Below, piece after piece: positions 1 through 10,515 of a stretch of DNA of 64,000 nucleotides. The stretch lies in NCBI GenBank assembly GCA_029378245.1, contig JARKIF010000002.1:1488001-1552000 (forward strand), written 5' to 3'. Source of the DNA: Roridomyces roridus. Its lineage: Eukaryota > Basidiomycota > Agaricomycetes > Agaricales > Mycenaceae. Position 1 is the stretch's first letter. Each line of letters starts with the position of its first letter. The translations under genes were made by a program, and so were the position numbers. Under the pieces are notes generated by a model. It did no database searches and was not told where the DNA came from. It saw only the letters and a program-made list of their open reading frames with translations.

Positions 1-96
1 TAATATATGTCTACAGGTATTGTATTGCTTTTGGAGACGAACGGACTGTTGTAATAGAACAAACACTAGAGGAATAGAGGGCTGTAGAGTAATTTA

Positions 97-3000
97 CTAA
101 CGGAGCATGTCGATCCAACTATCCCAACTACTCGATGTCAGTTGGGAATCAAAAGGGAAGACATTTCGTACCTTGCGGTAAGAGGCATCGAAGCGGAGGC
201 GGAGGCATCTGCCCACTGCGGGGTCTGGCCTGGATGGAAATGAGCACAAGAAGTGTCCCAAACGGGCGGAAGCCTTACCGAATAGACTGTCGTCAAAACC
301 AGATGTGAAGAAATCAGAGGGCAGCATATTTGCCGGGGAATCGGGGTTTCCGGGTAGAGTCTCAGACCACTCGTTGAGCCCTTGTGAGTATCCTGCCAAA
401 CCTTGGGAGGCAAAGGAATTGGCGAAATCGAAATGCTGCGGCAGGCGACTCAAATCTTCCGAGTGAATCGGTAGCAGTTCTTCCTGCACCGCCGTTTCGG
501 GTGATGGACCGGCGCCCTCCGAATTTCGATCCCGTTTGCGGGACAAGGAAACGGGCCCGCTCACGTCCCCTGTGGTCGTCAACATGGCGTAGATGATATC
601 CCACAGTCGTCCGGCGGATTGCCACCTGGTTGATTGTTGGTTATGATAAAAACAACGGATACTTGGGGCAGACTCGCCTTCGTTCCATGCCATGAAGTAA
701 ATTCAGGCACAGGTGCACATCTTTTAGTTCCTTGCTTGCGTCAATCTTCATCCCTGTCTGCTTGCTTGACCAGATTATGAGAAGGAGAATCACGGAAGAA
801 TCGAAGAGCGCCATCTGTTCAGCCAGTTGAGAGACGGAATCGCAATATAACGAAAGATGATAATACCTGGACATGCGTAAGAGGCAGCAGTCCACGAGAT
901 GACTGGACATCCATGATATGGGCGCATGAACGGCTACTGTTGGCGCAAACAGCGAGGGAGGAATAAGCCCTGAACACGGGTAAGTATCTTGCCAGCTTGA
1001 TATTCGGTACGAACAATGGTGACGAGCGGTGAAGAGAAGGAAGGAATAGCCGGTGAAACTGTATGCGAACATGAAAATAACCGGCATAAAGAGATGCAGA
1101 TTGTTGGAAGAAGGTGAAATCTTCTCTATGAGGGTCCTTGGGTAAGCAGGTCAGGAGTGAAAGATGGTTGCGAGAGACAAGGTCGTACCCAGCGTAGGTG
1201 ATCAGGTAGTGAATCGATCCAATTGTTCTGAGGAGAGTTGACTACAAGATATCGTAATGTTCGAGTCACAAACCATTGCAGAACTAGGGACTTGCATCAA
1301 TCAACGGAAAAAATATCGAGAGAACCGCGTACTCCAGTTCAGCTACCACCTGTTGATTCCACTGGTCGGCTTCCGCGCCGCGCTTCTTCGATCGTTTGAG
1401 ACTGTACTAGGGCACGACGTCAGCCATCAGTTCAACCCAGGCATAGAACTTACTAGGGTTTTATGGGCGAAAGCAAGGATGTCGAGTAGTTTGAGGTAGA
1501 AAATCATATACGTCATCAAAGAAGGGACTCCAGCTGGCTGTTTGAACGCGTCGGCTGGGTCAGAGGTCTCCCAATACGCGTCGTCGCATTCAATAGGCAA
1601 GTCCAGGTCGAAATCGTCCGAAGTGGTGGCTCGGGGCCTGCCGTATGCGGCACTGAGGAGAATGTCGATTGAGATTAGGACCCAGAAGGTTCTGGTCCAC
1701 AATTGCTCTTCAGCGGGATTCTGCCCTGTATATCGCCTCTTGCGGTGTGCGCCGACATCTTGCGCTAACCTGATACCCAGAGACAGTAATACCTGCAGAT
1801 TGATTGATCGGTAACAGATTTCAGTGTGACAAAAAAATCATACCCAGGACAGTTCAGGACAACCAGTGGTTGAGAGGAAGATGACAGCAAGCTACAGATA
1901 TGAGAAATGAACGGTAGAAATGCACCCCGGAATCACATACACAACAAATTTGCACATCATACAATGATGGCGTTGAGGTGTACGTTTGGCGGACAAGTTT
2001 AATCTGGCTGGCCCATTTCCACCCAGCACTGAGTTCCCAATGTCGGGTACCCTCGGAGTGTGCAGAGAATACTCGTGGATCGTCAGAGTACTTTGAACAA
2101 GATTCAGCCAAGGATGGTGGGCATGGTGGTACCCTACTCGAGAAGCCATGGAGCACACTAGAAGCACTGTCGCTCCAAATCGACTATTGCGGTAATGCAA
2201 ACCATCCAAAAGCGATTTTTCGAATGTGGGTCGATGCAAAAGCGGCATGAAGGGATGCAGGTGGAACCAATATACTGAAAAGGAGGGTTGCAAAATACGG
2301 ATGCCGGGAACAAGGACCGACTTACGACTCAGAAGGCTGTCCATGAGATCTGGCTCTGGGAAGATATATACGTCTTCGTCCTCTCGAGCCGGTTCATGCC
2401 ACTGTTAAGGCACCGGATGAGCAGATATTGGAGCATGGTAGAGGCACGCTGACCGGATGAGCATCCCAATACTCGGGGCGCTTTATCGCAAGCAGATGGT
2501 CAGCAAGCTGAGTATACTGCCCGCTGTCTTTGAGATCAATGGCGGTCTTGACGAGCATTATGTCGCTGGATTGTCCGTAGAAGCGGTTGCCACCAGAGTC
2601 AATTTTCATTCCTTTCAATCGTTCAGTAAGGCCTGGAAGAATTGTCACATAATGTATCGGCGATCGCAGTCGAGAACCACCTGTTACAATATATCCATCC
2701 GTGACAGAAGTGAGAGCCGAGTCGTTGGGTGTAGGAGGTCGGTTATATGTGGTGCTCGAGTCAATTGCTGGGTCAAGCTTCTTCTCCTTCAGGACGGCAA
2801 TTTCACGTTCTAAATCCCGTGCGTATGTGGCCAGCAGGTTGAGAATACTGAGAATGGCAGACGATTCCTTAGGCGGGGTGTAGGGCGTTGTTGGCGAAAG
2901 AATGGCCTCGATTTGGCCCTGAGCTGAGGAATACGAAGGTGCAGCCTGAGGCACATCTTCAGTGGGTGAATGTTGCTTTGAGTCCATCCTTTTCTGGGAC

Positions 3001-3393
3001 GCCTGTTGAGGATGTGGATAGGAGAGCACTGGAAGCATACATTCGAGTGTGTGCATTGAGAACTGAACGCTTTGCAAGGCATTACTGACTGAACCAGGTG
3101 CGGGATTTGCAGAGCATACCGATGCAATTAGAGCAGATGTTATTCGGCATGCGCGCACTGTCGCCTAGAAATGTTCCAGAAGATTTGAACACAACCAACA
3201 GAAGGACACATACATCGTACTGGACTCGAATGTCAGTCTCTACGCGGGATAAAGTAACTATTGGCTCACTCTTTTTGCTCCTGAGCACGGTTGACAAGGC
3301 TCCAAATGCAAGAGACTTGAGAAATTACCTGCATATGTCACACGCGCCTTGCAGTCGCCTTTTCTTTGAGCCTGGCATAGGTGGTTCTGACAT
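97..3393 (-). CDS. Zn2Cys6 transcription factor with fungal_trans domain
   Basis: Nuclear DNA-binding regulator of the Gal4/XlnR-like class, with at least ten exons. The start ATG (3391-3393) begins MSEPPMPGSKKRRLQGACD. Splicing three short exons gives a full zinc cluster: ACDIC, then RSKKIRC, then a nine-residue loop, CSNC, and IAFSSQC (spacing C-2-C-6-C-9-C-2-C-6-C). A short coiled segment follows (LLATYARDLEREIAVLKEKK, about 2810-2870). The regulatory domain then shows HPFMPLLHRPTFEKSLLDGL (about 2200-2290) and RTFWVLISIDILLSAAYGRP (about 1640-1700). The C-terminus is low-complexity and ends SWDSWIDMLR with a stop at 97-99. The family regulates transcription through the zinc cluster and the fungal_trans domain; the target pathway cannot be read from sequence. 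Exact internal splice sites in 400-1400 are uncertain. Class is secure, orthology is not. Confidence 0.88.
3214..3219 (-). other. 6-nt microexon inside the zinc-cluster coding region
   Basis: The coding-strand hexamer TACGAT lies between a 50-nt intron (3220-3269, GTGAGC..CAG) and a 49-nt intron (3165-3213, GTATGT..TAG). Including it changes the joined reading from KK-S-D-S to KKIRCDS. That supplies the third cysteine of the cluster, the C of the conserved KKIRCD motif. Without it the domain lacks an essential metal ligand. This is a splice inference from sequence; no transcript was available. Confidence 0.75.
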
Positions 3394-3496
3394 GGTAGTT
3401 CAGAAAGTGAGAGACGACGCGCAGCCGCAGCTTGCCGCAGTTTGATATCATGCCGTCATTGATCTCAAAGTGATCGCAGAGTTGTTTCGACTCATC

Positions 3497-5057
3497 ATGG
3501 ACGACGCTCTCGAGCGACCTGATGCTCAACTCCCGACCCCCGAAGGCATCTCACAAGAGGATGGCGATCAGGGCTCAGACGATGAGGGAGACGTCGTTCT
3601 CGATTGGACAAAACTTTTGTGAGGACACGAAAAAAAAAGTCGCGTTTTCTTTCAACTAACACGCGCTAGGCCGAGTTCTGCTCGTCCAGTGATTCCAAGA
3701 CGCGGTGAAAAAGAGTTTGAGCCGCAGCCTGGTGGTGGCTCTGGTCTGCAGGTCCATGTCCTCGACAGAGCGCGTAATGCCATGTTCGAGGCTCTGAGAG
3801 CAACGCGTACTATCTCGAGGTGCCGACCCCTCGCATCCAGCTGAACTATTCTCTGAGTATCGCGCAGCAAGTCGGTCAGCTACGCAATATGGTACCCTGA
3901 ATTGTCCAGGGCCCATGTCACTGTTGCCCGCGGAACGCTCTTCACGTCAATTGGCCATTCAGCTCCACGCCGCGTGGACACCGAAGATGGCTCTGAAAAG
4001 CTCGAGAAGCGAATGGAGATTCTTCCGGAAGAAACTCTCTATCTCATCGAGAGAGGCTCCTTATTCTGCTGGAAAGCAACCGACTTGGATCTCTCCGGGG
4101 CAGAAGGCTTGGAAGAAGTCCTTGGATCACCCATGACCGTCCAGCAGGCTTTCAGTGAAATGATTGGGACTCAAGATTTAACGCTGGAAAAATATCAGGT
4201 GCGAACACTGATTGGTCGTCTGTCTACGACGATTGATCTTTCAAAGGTCTACGCTTATCTCAAGCGTTTGGGCTATGTAGTCACTCGTACAACACCGCCC
4301 GACTCGCATTATCCTGTCCCTCCCCCGTTCGATCTCTCGCCACTCAATCGGAAAACGTCTTCCGTGCTGAGTAGAATCTTTTCCGTCTTCCGATACCGGT
4401 TTTGGCAGTTCTTTGGTGGTGGACGCTTCGACTGGTGGAAACCATTCCGAATGAGTCGATGGTTGCTCAAGGATAAAAACTACGGATCAATATTCCGTTC
4501 CCTGAGGTTCATTCCATCTGGGCACGGTGTCCCACTCCTCCCCATCAAATCGGAGCCCGCAGCCAACCCATCACCTTACCACCTGTTCTTCAATGTCCAC
4601 AAGCCGGGGACCTCTTATCGCAAAACCTTACCAGCGCTCCCAGATTACCAGATCGTGGTCATCAAGTAAGAGCGCATGCATTGGCTGTTGTTTCAAGTCA
4701 CTCATTCCATCCAGTGCCCGAACAACGCCAATGCCCACGTTGAGCGAGCTGACAGACTTGTTCGACATTTCACCTGAATTGCCACCGCCATTACCCCGAC
4801 AGCGGCAGCCTCTGAAAGGTGGCCACTCATCTACAGCGGCCCCGTCTAAACCCGTTCCACCATTGTCGCTTTCGCTGCGAGTTCTCCATTGGTTCCGTCC
4901 CCCGCCTCCCCAAAGCACGGCGCCTGCTCGGCGCCCACACCCGTTCATGGCAATAAAAGCTGGCAAAAAGACAGTCGTCGTCGCAGTCGTAGATGCTGGC
5001 AACACCAGCTTCTTCCGATTTGGACAGGGCGCCTTTTCCGAGTGGGCATTATTCTAA
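3497..5057 (+). CDS. SEN54: tRNA-splicing endonuclease subunit Sen54
   Basis: Structural subunit of the tetrameric Sen2/Sen15/Sen34/Sen54 nuclease that removes introns from pre-tRNAs. Four exons (3497-3618, 3670-3819, 3868-4665, 4715-5057) sum to 1413 nt, an exact 470-residue reading. The N-terminal Sen54 domain is clear: VSYAIWYPELSRAHVTVARG, then MEILPEETLYLIERGSLFCW, then PMTVQQAFSEMIG and VYAYLKRLGYVVTR. The middle holds the WWKPFRMSRW region. The C-terminal part carries a proline-rich insertion (about residues 370-430) before the final VVVAVVDAGNTSFFRFGQG strand region. The first exon is acidic (QEDGDQGSDDEGDVVLDW). It converges on the phosducin-like gene, with 83 nt between stop codons. 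I chose the first in-frame ATG. Confident by domain content. Confidence 0.93.
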
Positions 5058-5140
5058 CTTGTTGTATGTATTGCTTTCTTGGGATAGTTATGATACAGAA
5101 TCCGCCCATGTTGTTACAAATAAATCACAAGATGCTGAAT

Positions 5141-6278
5141 CTAAATGAGTCCATCCTCGTCGTCGCTCCAAATTAAATCATCCTCGTCATCACTGGGCAG
5201 TCCGAGGTTGCGCGAGTGCGGTCCACTACGAGGAAGGATGTGATGCCTAGACGAGAGATTGAACACGTTGCAAAGTCGGCTGGAATGAACGCTTACTTGT
5301 CCAGGAGTTCTTCTATACCCGCTGGCCCTGCTTCCCAATCCACCCGAACCCAGTTGTGCACGAGCTCCCCATCGCGGTACACGAGCATGGTCGGTAGAAC
5401 GTCCAGGTCAACATTGTCTTCGTCGTAGATGTCTTCTGCCTCCTCATCTTCGTCGTCATCGTCATGATCCTTTTCATCGTACTGATCGTCTGCATCTTGT
5501 TCCCGCGTACGAGTCACACGCGTGAGCGGAGGCGATTTGGATGAGGATGAACCCGTGGAGGCAAATCCCAGGGCGGAGGCACGGGTCCGCAGGAATTTTG
5601 TGTCGGTGTAGATGCGAGCAAGGCGAGCTAGGGTATCATCCAGAAGGTAACAACGGTCCAGAGACTGGATGAGAGAGAGTATGAGACATGCGTGATGGAG
5701 GGTAGGACAGCACTTGCCGATTCGTAGATGTGAACGACGACCCACGTCCCTTTCTCCTCGCCTTCGACGGCGTTCAAGAAGCCCTTGACGCCGACTTCTC
5801 GCAGGTGGCCGAAACGGCCCTGCCGTGTTTGACCAAAGACGTTTCGGCGTTCTTCCATTCTCTCCCGTTCTCGCAGAACGAGTTCATCTGCATCGTCGCC
5901 CTTCTCCCGCTCTTCCTCCAGATAAGTCTTGCCTCCAAGGTTGCTCTTCTCCATCTGCTTCCTCAGAGCAGCGAGATCCCTGTTCTTTTTCTCTCGTTCC
6001 AATATCTCTGCTTCGTCTCTGTCTCGGATAACGCCCTTGACACCTGTTCGACCGGGGCCCATGCCAATGGAGTCTTTCTTTTTCTCCTGCTCATTGAGTT
6101 GTTTGTCAAAGGCAGCACGGCGAGCTGCGTCCGAGTCGTAGCCTTTTTCGTCGTCGGACGGATTGAGCTGATCGTCGTGCCATCCAGCGTCGGGCGAAGG
6201 AGATCGTTCTGGGGAGGATGAACGAGATAGTCCGCCAAAGAGTTGCCCGGAGAGAACCAGCTGCTCGAGTTCTGCCAT
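5141..6278 (-). CDS. Phosducin-like protein (thioredoxin-fold)
   Basis: Phosducin-like proteins are cytosolic co-chaperones that help fold G-beta subunits or CCT substrates such as tubulin and actin. The start (6276-6278) reads MAELEQLVLSGQLFGG, followed by an acidic and charged N-terminal region. Then come RFGHLREVGVKGFLNAVEGE and WVVVHIYES, the start of the thioredoxin-like domain. After an intron, LDVLPTMLVYRDGELVHNWV is the typical late strand pair. An acidic insert (about 5420-5510) splits the domain. The last exon ends PSDDEDDLIWSDDEDGLI. A Tc1-like transposon lies only 29 bp upstream of the ATG, so the original promoter has been moved 4.2 kb away. The upstream reading frame stays open into the transposon end, so a longer N-terminus made from the repeat is possible. 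It resembles a Plp1/TXNDC9-like or PDCL protein; I cannot settle the subgroup. Confidence 0.85.
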
Positions 6279-6309
6279 GTCGTTGTCGAAGAAAGTGGGT
6301 GGATTATTA

Positions 6310-6616
6310 TTGCCGTTTGCAGAATAGTTGGGGCGGATCATGATGGTGTGATTTTGGCTCATTTCAGCCCGAATCTTAGAACGCTCATTTCTCCACAACC
6401 GCTGCACCAATTCACAAGATTTTAGTATCACCGTAATCGCCTCGTCCACGCGCAGGGCGCCCCATGTTTTTTGAGCCCGGAATTTGGTGCTGTGCATCTC
6501 TGTTTCTCGGCACCCCAAGTAGCACGAGAACGGCCGTAACTTCACGTAGACTGCTCAGAATAACACGGTTTTCGAATATGGTGTTGTCCTACATGTACTC
6601 TAGGGCGCCCCGGGTG
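6310..6616 (+). repeat. Left terminal inverted repeat of TE1 (transposase end)
   Basis: About 307 bp that match the reverse complement of 10205-10513, from TTGCCGTTTGCAG through CTAGGGCGCCCCGGGTG. The two ends differ at a few fixed places: this end reads TTGGGGCGG where the other reads TTGGCGCGG. The second transposon copy keeps the same end-specific differences. Confidence 0.9.
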
Positions 6617-6712
6617 CAGAATCCCAACGAGGTCCTATATCTCATTGAACGACCACGGGACATCTCTGATCAACACATCAAACCTGTTCTCCTCCCTCTC
6701 TCTCCTCCCTCA

Positions 6713-7894
6713 ATGACTCGCGGCAAACCTCTCTCCGACGACCTTCGGGGGGCTATTCTGAACATGTCCCGGCGTCTCAAGGTCCCGGAAATCGTCAAGT
6801 ATACGGGCTGCGCGACAAGAAGTGTGCAACGAGTCCTCGAGGACTATCACAAGAGAGGGATTGTTTGTCGGGAGCATCTGCGAATGGAGCTGCGTGGAGC
6901 GAAACGAAGGATGACCCACGGCGATATTAGTGTGCGTTCTGCCTCTCTACTACGGGATGCACCTCATCTTTACGCAGTTCTTGACTGGTGTAATTCGGCA
7001 CAGTCCAGACAGCTATCTGGATGAATTGCGTGAGCTTCTCCAGGAACGCCGCGGTACCGAGGTCAGCGAAGCGACTATCTGGCGCAGCTTGAAGCGGTGT
7101 GGGTTCACAATGAAGAAGGTGCGCAGCCCTTGGGGATAATCCTTGCTTTTCATTGATATTTTCAGTGCAGCTTACTCGAGCCGCACTGGAGCGCAGTGCG
7201 GTGAAACGGGCCACCTTCAGGTACACCCATGGCATGGAGTACACGGCAGAGCAGACTGTCTTCGTCGACGAGAGCTCCTTCGATCGCCGCACGTCCATCC
7301 GACACCGCGCTTGGGCCTTGAGCGGCCACCGAGCCATACGCAAATGTTTCTTTGTGCGTGGACGCCGGTGTGTGTTTTCTACTCTTATTGGATGTTCCTC
7401 TGACGTGAAATTAGCTACTCGTTGCTCCCTGCCATGTCTCTTGACGGTATGCTTCACGTCAAGATTGTCGAGGGCTCGTTCACGGCCGCCCTCTTCTACG
7501 AGTTCATTGACGGCTTGCTCGACCATATGCAGCCCTTTCCTGCCAACAACTCGGTCATTGTCATGGACAATGCACGTATCCACAAGGACCCCGCCATCCT
7601 GGAGCTCATTGAATCTCGGTACGAGCATTTCCATCATTGACTCTCCATCGAATGACTCTTTATTCTAGAGGAATGAAGTACATGTTTCTTCCTCCGTATT
7701 CCCCGGATTACAACCCAATTGAGCTCGCGTTCTCTGTCATCAAGGCCTACATCCGCCGGGAGGGTGTGCTGGGAAGACAGGATGTCAATCAGGTGGAGGA
7801 CGACACCTATGTATACCTACATCTCATCGACGCAGCTTACTCGGTCACTTCTGAGGCTGCCCTCGGCTTTTTTCATCATTGTGGTTATCTATAA
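6713..7894 (+). CDS. Tc1-like DD34E transposase
   Basis: Cut-and-paste transposase with five exons; donor and acceptor sites are readable at each junction. The N-terminal helix-turn-helix region begins MTRGKPLSDDLRGAILNMSR, followed by VPEIVKYTGCATRSVQRVL. A second DNA-binding part holds SEATIWRSLKRCGFTMKK. The catalytic residues are D in TVFVDESSFDR, D in VIVMDNARIHKD, and E in YSPDYNPIELAFS. Exactly 34 residues separate the second D from the E, the Tc1-type DD34E signature. The reading ends FFHHCGYL. Here a run of six G (6747-6752) keeps the frame; the inverted copy has five and is frameshifted. Expected product is about 330 residues. It presumably binds the 307-bp inverted repeats. Confidence 0.9.
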
Positions 7895-7912
7895 TATGTG
7901 TAAAATATGGGA

Positions 7913-10106
7913 TTATTCAAATGTACGAGCCCTTTTTGCTTCCCGATTCAATTTGTCCAAGTCCTCCGCTGCATACTTGGCGAGACGATTCGCTATACCG
8001 ATAGGGGCATCGAGCATAATTGCCAGATCCGCAGCTGACGCGTTTTCCATGTCTCCCAAATCAAAGAAGCCATTCGTCTTGAAAGTGGCACTATAATTGC
8101 TGAAACAAAGATTGTGACGCCTGCCACGGCTATCGTCGTCGTCCAGCCAAGCCAGCCACTGGGGCATCGAAGGAGCCATGCTTGATGCGGCGCGTTTGGT
8201 GCCGCTAGACAGCAGATTGGTGTCCGGGCTGGCTGCACGACGAGACGGGCCGGGAGTTGCTGGATGGGGTGCCGCGCGCACAGGAGTCTCCATGGCCGCG
8301 TTGTTTCGTGCCATTCCACCCATGGCAAAACCCAGCATGGGCATCACCAGCTCGCGGATCCACCCAGGCGTCTCGGGCTCTGTGCCGACACGCGCCAACG
8401 CTCTCTGGGCGCTCCGTTGCCTCGGCGCGGCATCCGCAATGTTGAGCTCGGTGGGAAGGAGCTTAACTGTAGCCTCGCGTCGTTCCTTCCACCAAAGTCA
8501 GGCTCATCTCAATGGAGTAAGCAGCAACTCACAATGAGCCACGCCCACTTGGCAAGTTCTTGGTTGGTGAGGTGATGGTGCGGGCCGTCAGTGAGGAAAT
8601 AGCACGGCCTGTCATGCTCGTCGCAGTGCCACTTGTCCTCTAGCTGCTTATAGAAGTTGGCCGTTGCCTTGTCCGCGGGCGCCGGCTCGACCTCACTGGG
8701 CTTGTCCTGGGAAATGTTGATGGTGAGAAGCAAAGAGCGGCAGCTATCAAACAATGACTTACCTTCGACTTCTTCCCCTTCTGTTGACCAGCATTTTCAC
8801 CGCCCGAGGTGTCGAGGATAGTAATTGAAAATTCCTTGATCTTCCCGCTGCCCTTCTTCCCCTTGCATTTCTCTACAAAGTCATCCACACGACTGAGAAG
8901 GTTTTTCCAGGAGGTATCGTTCTCCAAGAGGGTCGGGAGCTGTTTGGGAGTCTTTGGGGCCCACGAAATGGTGTATGCAATCTCGTCGAAGAGTGTTTTA
9001 GGTTTGCCCATGCTTTTTGACAAAGCTGTCATGAAAGCAGCGAAGTCCGCGTTTGACTTGACATCAAGCTCGCGCGACGCCGCTCCGACGGGTACCATGA
9101 AGCGTATTTTGACCACATCTTTGCGGGCTTTTGCTTCACGGGCGGGTGAGCTCTGGACAGCTGGATAATGGTAAGTGAAAATCCCAATGACTTAGCGACA
9201 CATACCTATCTCATCCGCAGCGACTTCTTCGTCGTCATCGTCCTCGTCAGAGCTCAATTGGTCCGAGCCTGACTCATTGGAGTCCACGATATCTATCCCG
9301 TCCTCTTCGTGATCGTCTTTTCTCGCCTGCCTCAACTCTTCGACAGTAGCACCCGGGACTGTGCTGGCGAAGATGCGGTCCATTTGCTCTTCGAAACTAG
9401 GGAGGCGACGCCGGGCAGCGGTCTGTGTCATGGATCTCGTCCCTCCACCCATTGCTACCAGTGCGGCCGCAGCGGCAGCCTCCTCATTCTCTTCGGGCTC
9501 CTGTGGTTGCTCGTCGAGACGAGCTGCAAAGCTGGGAGGTAACGTGTAGAGGAGCTTGACCCGTTTCTGCATCAGACTTTTGACATCTAGCTTGTGACTT
9601 TGTACAAGGTCATTCAAGCCCGCAAGCGCCCGCCAAATCTGCGCAAGCCCGCAAGCTCACAAGCCAGGTCCTGAAACTCGCAAGGTCCCTCGTTCGACTC
9701 CCATCGGACCACACAGATTTATTTCCTTCGACCCTGGATCTGACTGGTACATGCTTCCATTGCCTCTCAGTGTATCTCCTCCTTCGCTAATACCTTTTTT
9801 CAGCCCACTTTCAACCATTTCCGGGATTTTAACCCTCGCTTTGACCTTGCGAGCTTGTGCCACAAGCTGCCAAGCCCAAAAAGGTCGCAAGATCTTTGTC
9901 AAAAGACTGATGTGTTTAGGACGACGGGGTGGAGAGGGAGAGGTTATGTCCACCACCGCTGTGGGCTGGGGCTCTTGGGGTTCCTCCACCTCTTTTTTCT
10001 TGCGCCGAGGCTTGGGACGAGGTGGGGTAGGGGTAGGGGGTTTCTGTACTTTGGTGATTTTTTGTTGTCCTGTGGGTGGTGCCTTCTTCTTTTTGCCGTT
10101 GGCCAT
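7913..10106 (-). CDS. Accessory protein of the Tc1-like element, function unknown
   Basis: Five-exon gene converging on the transposase inside the same inverted repeats. I could not assign a known family. Start ATG (10104-10106) gives MANGKKKKAPPTGQQ and a basic, proline-rich N-terminus. After a roughly 200-nt intron comes IWRALAGLNDLVQSHKLDVK, then an acidic stretch (SSDEDDDDEEVAADEI). Next is a 130-residue region starting VVKIRFMVPVGAASRELDVK that I suspect is a beta-grasp-like fold. Then WHCDEHDRPCYFLTDGPHHH holds closely spaced Cys and His residues that could bind a metal. The C-terminus has a helical segment (NASAADLAIMLDAPIGIANR) that could be SAM- or HhH-like, then a basic tail ending ARTFE. 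Placement and conservation suggest a role in transposition or regulation; that is inference. The first intron boundary is the least certain. Confidence 0.75.
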
Positions 10107-10204
10107 GAGCGTAGAATTGACAAGAGGCAAGCAAGATTTGCAAGTGTGGTGTGCTTTGATCTTGGGGCAAACTATAGCTGAAGAACCTATCCCTGGGCAG
10201 CCGC

Positions 10205-10513
10205 ACACCCGGGGCGCCCTAGAGTACATGTAGGACGACAACATATTCGAAAATGGTGTTATTCTGAGCAGTCTACGTGAAGTTACAGCCGTTCTCGTGC
10301 TACTTGGGGTGCCGGAAAACAGAGATGCAAGGCACCAAATTCCGGGCTCAAAATTTATGGGGCGCCCTGCGCGTGGGCGAGGCGATTACGGTGATACCAA
10401 AATCTTGTGAATTGGTGCAGCGGTTGTGGAGAAATGAGCGTTCTAAGATTCGGGCTGAAATGAGCCAAAAATCACACCATCATGATCCGCGCCAACTATT
10501 CTGCAAACGGCAA
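10205..10513 (-). repeat. Right terminal inverted repeat of TE1 (accessory-gene end)
   Basis: Reverse complement of the left repeat, ending CGGCAA next to the TA duplication. Bases just inside it (10107-10204) form the leader of the accessory gene. Confidence 0.9.
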
Positions 10514-10515
10514 TA

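Larger units (their letters stand above)
6310..10513 (+). mobile_element. Two-gene Tc1-like DNA transposon, complete copy (TE1)
   Basis: A 4204-bp element flanked by TA on both sides (6308-6309 and 10514-10515), the target-site duplication of Tc1/mariner elements. Both ends start TTGCCGTTTGCAGAATAGTT and share about 307 bp of terminal inverted repeat. It carries a DD34E transposase on the + strand and a second multi-exon gene on the - strand, tail to tail with 18 nt between stops. All transposase exons join without a stop or frameshift, so the copy may be autonomous. A second copy lies inverted at 20759-31614; its readable exons are nearly identical, implying recent movement. Confidence 0.92.

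Noticed and set aside
9680..9715. tRNA-like T-arm: GTTCGACTCCC flanked by GGTCC and GGACC inside the Tc1-like element (and at 28215-28250 in the other copy)
   Set aside because: The stem pairs poorly in tRNA register and no A box, D arm or anticodon arm fits upstream. It lies in the likely first intron of the accessory gene. It may be an old tRNA-derived scrap, but not a gene.
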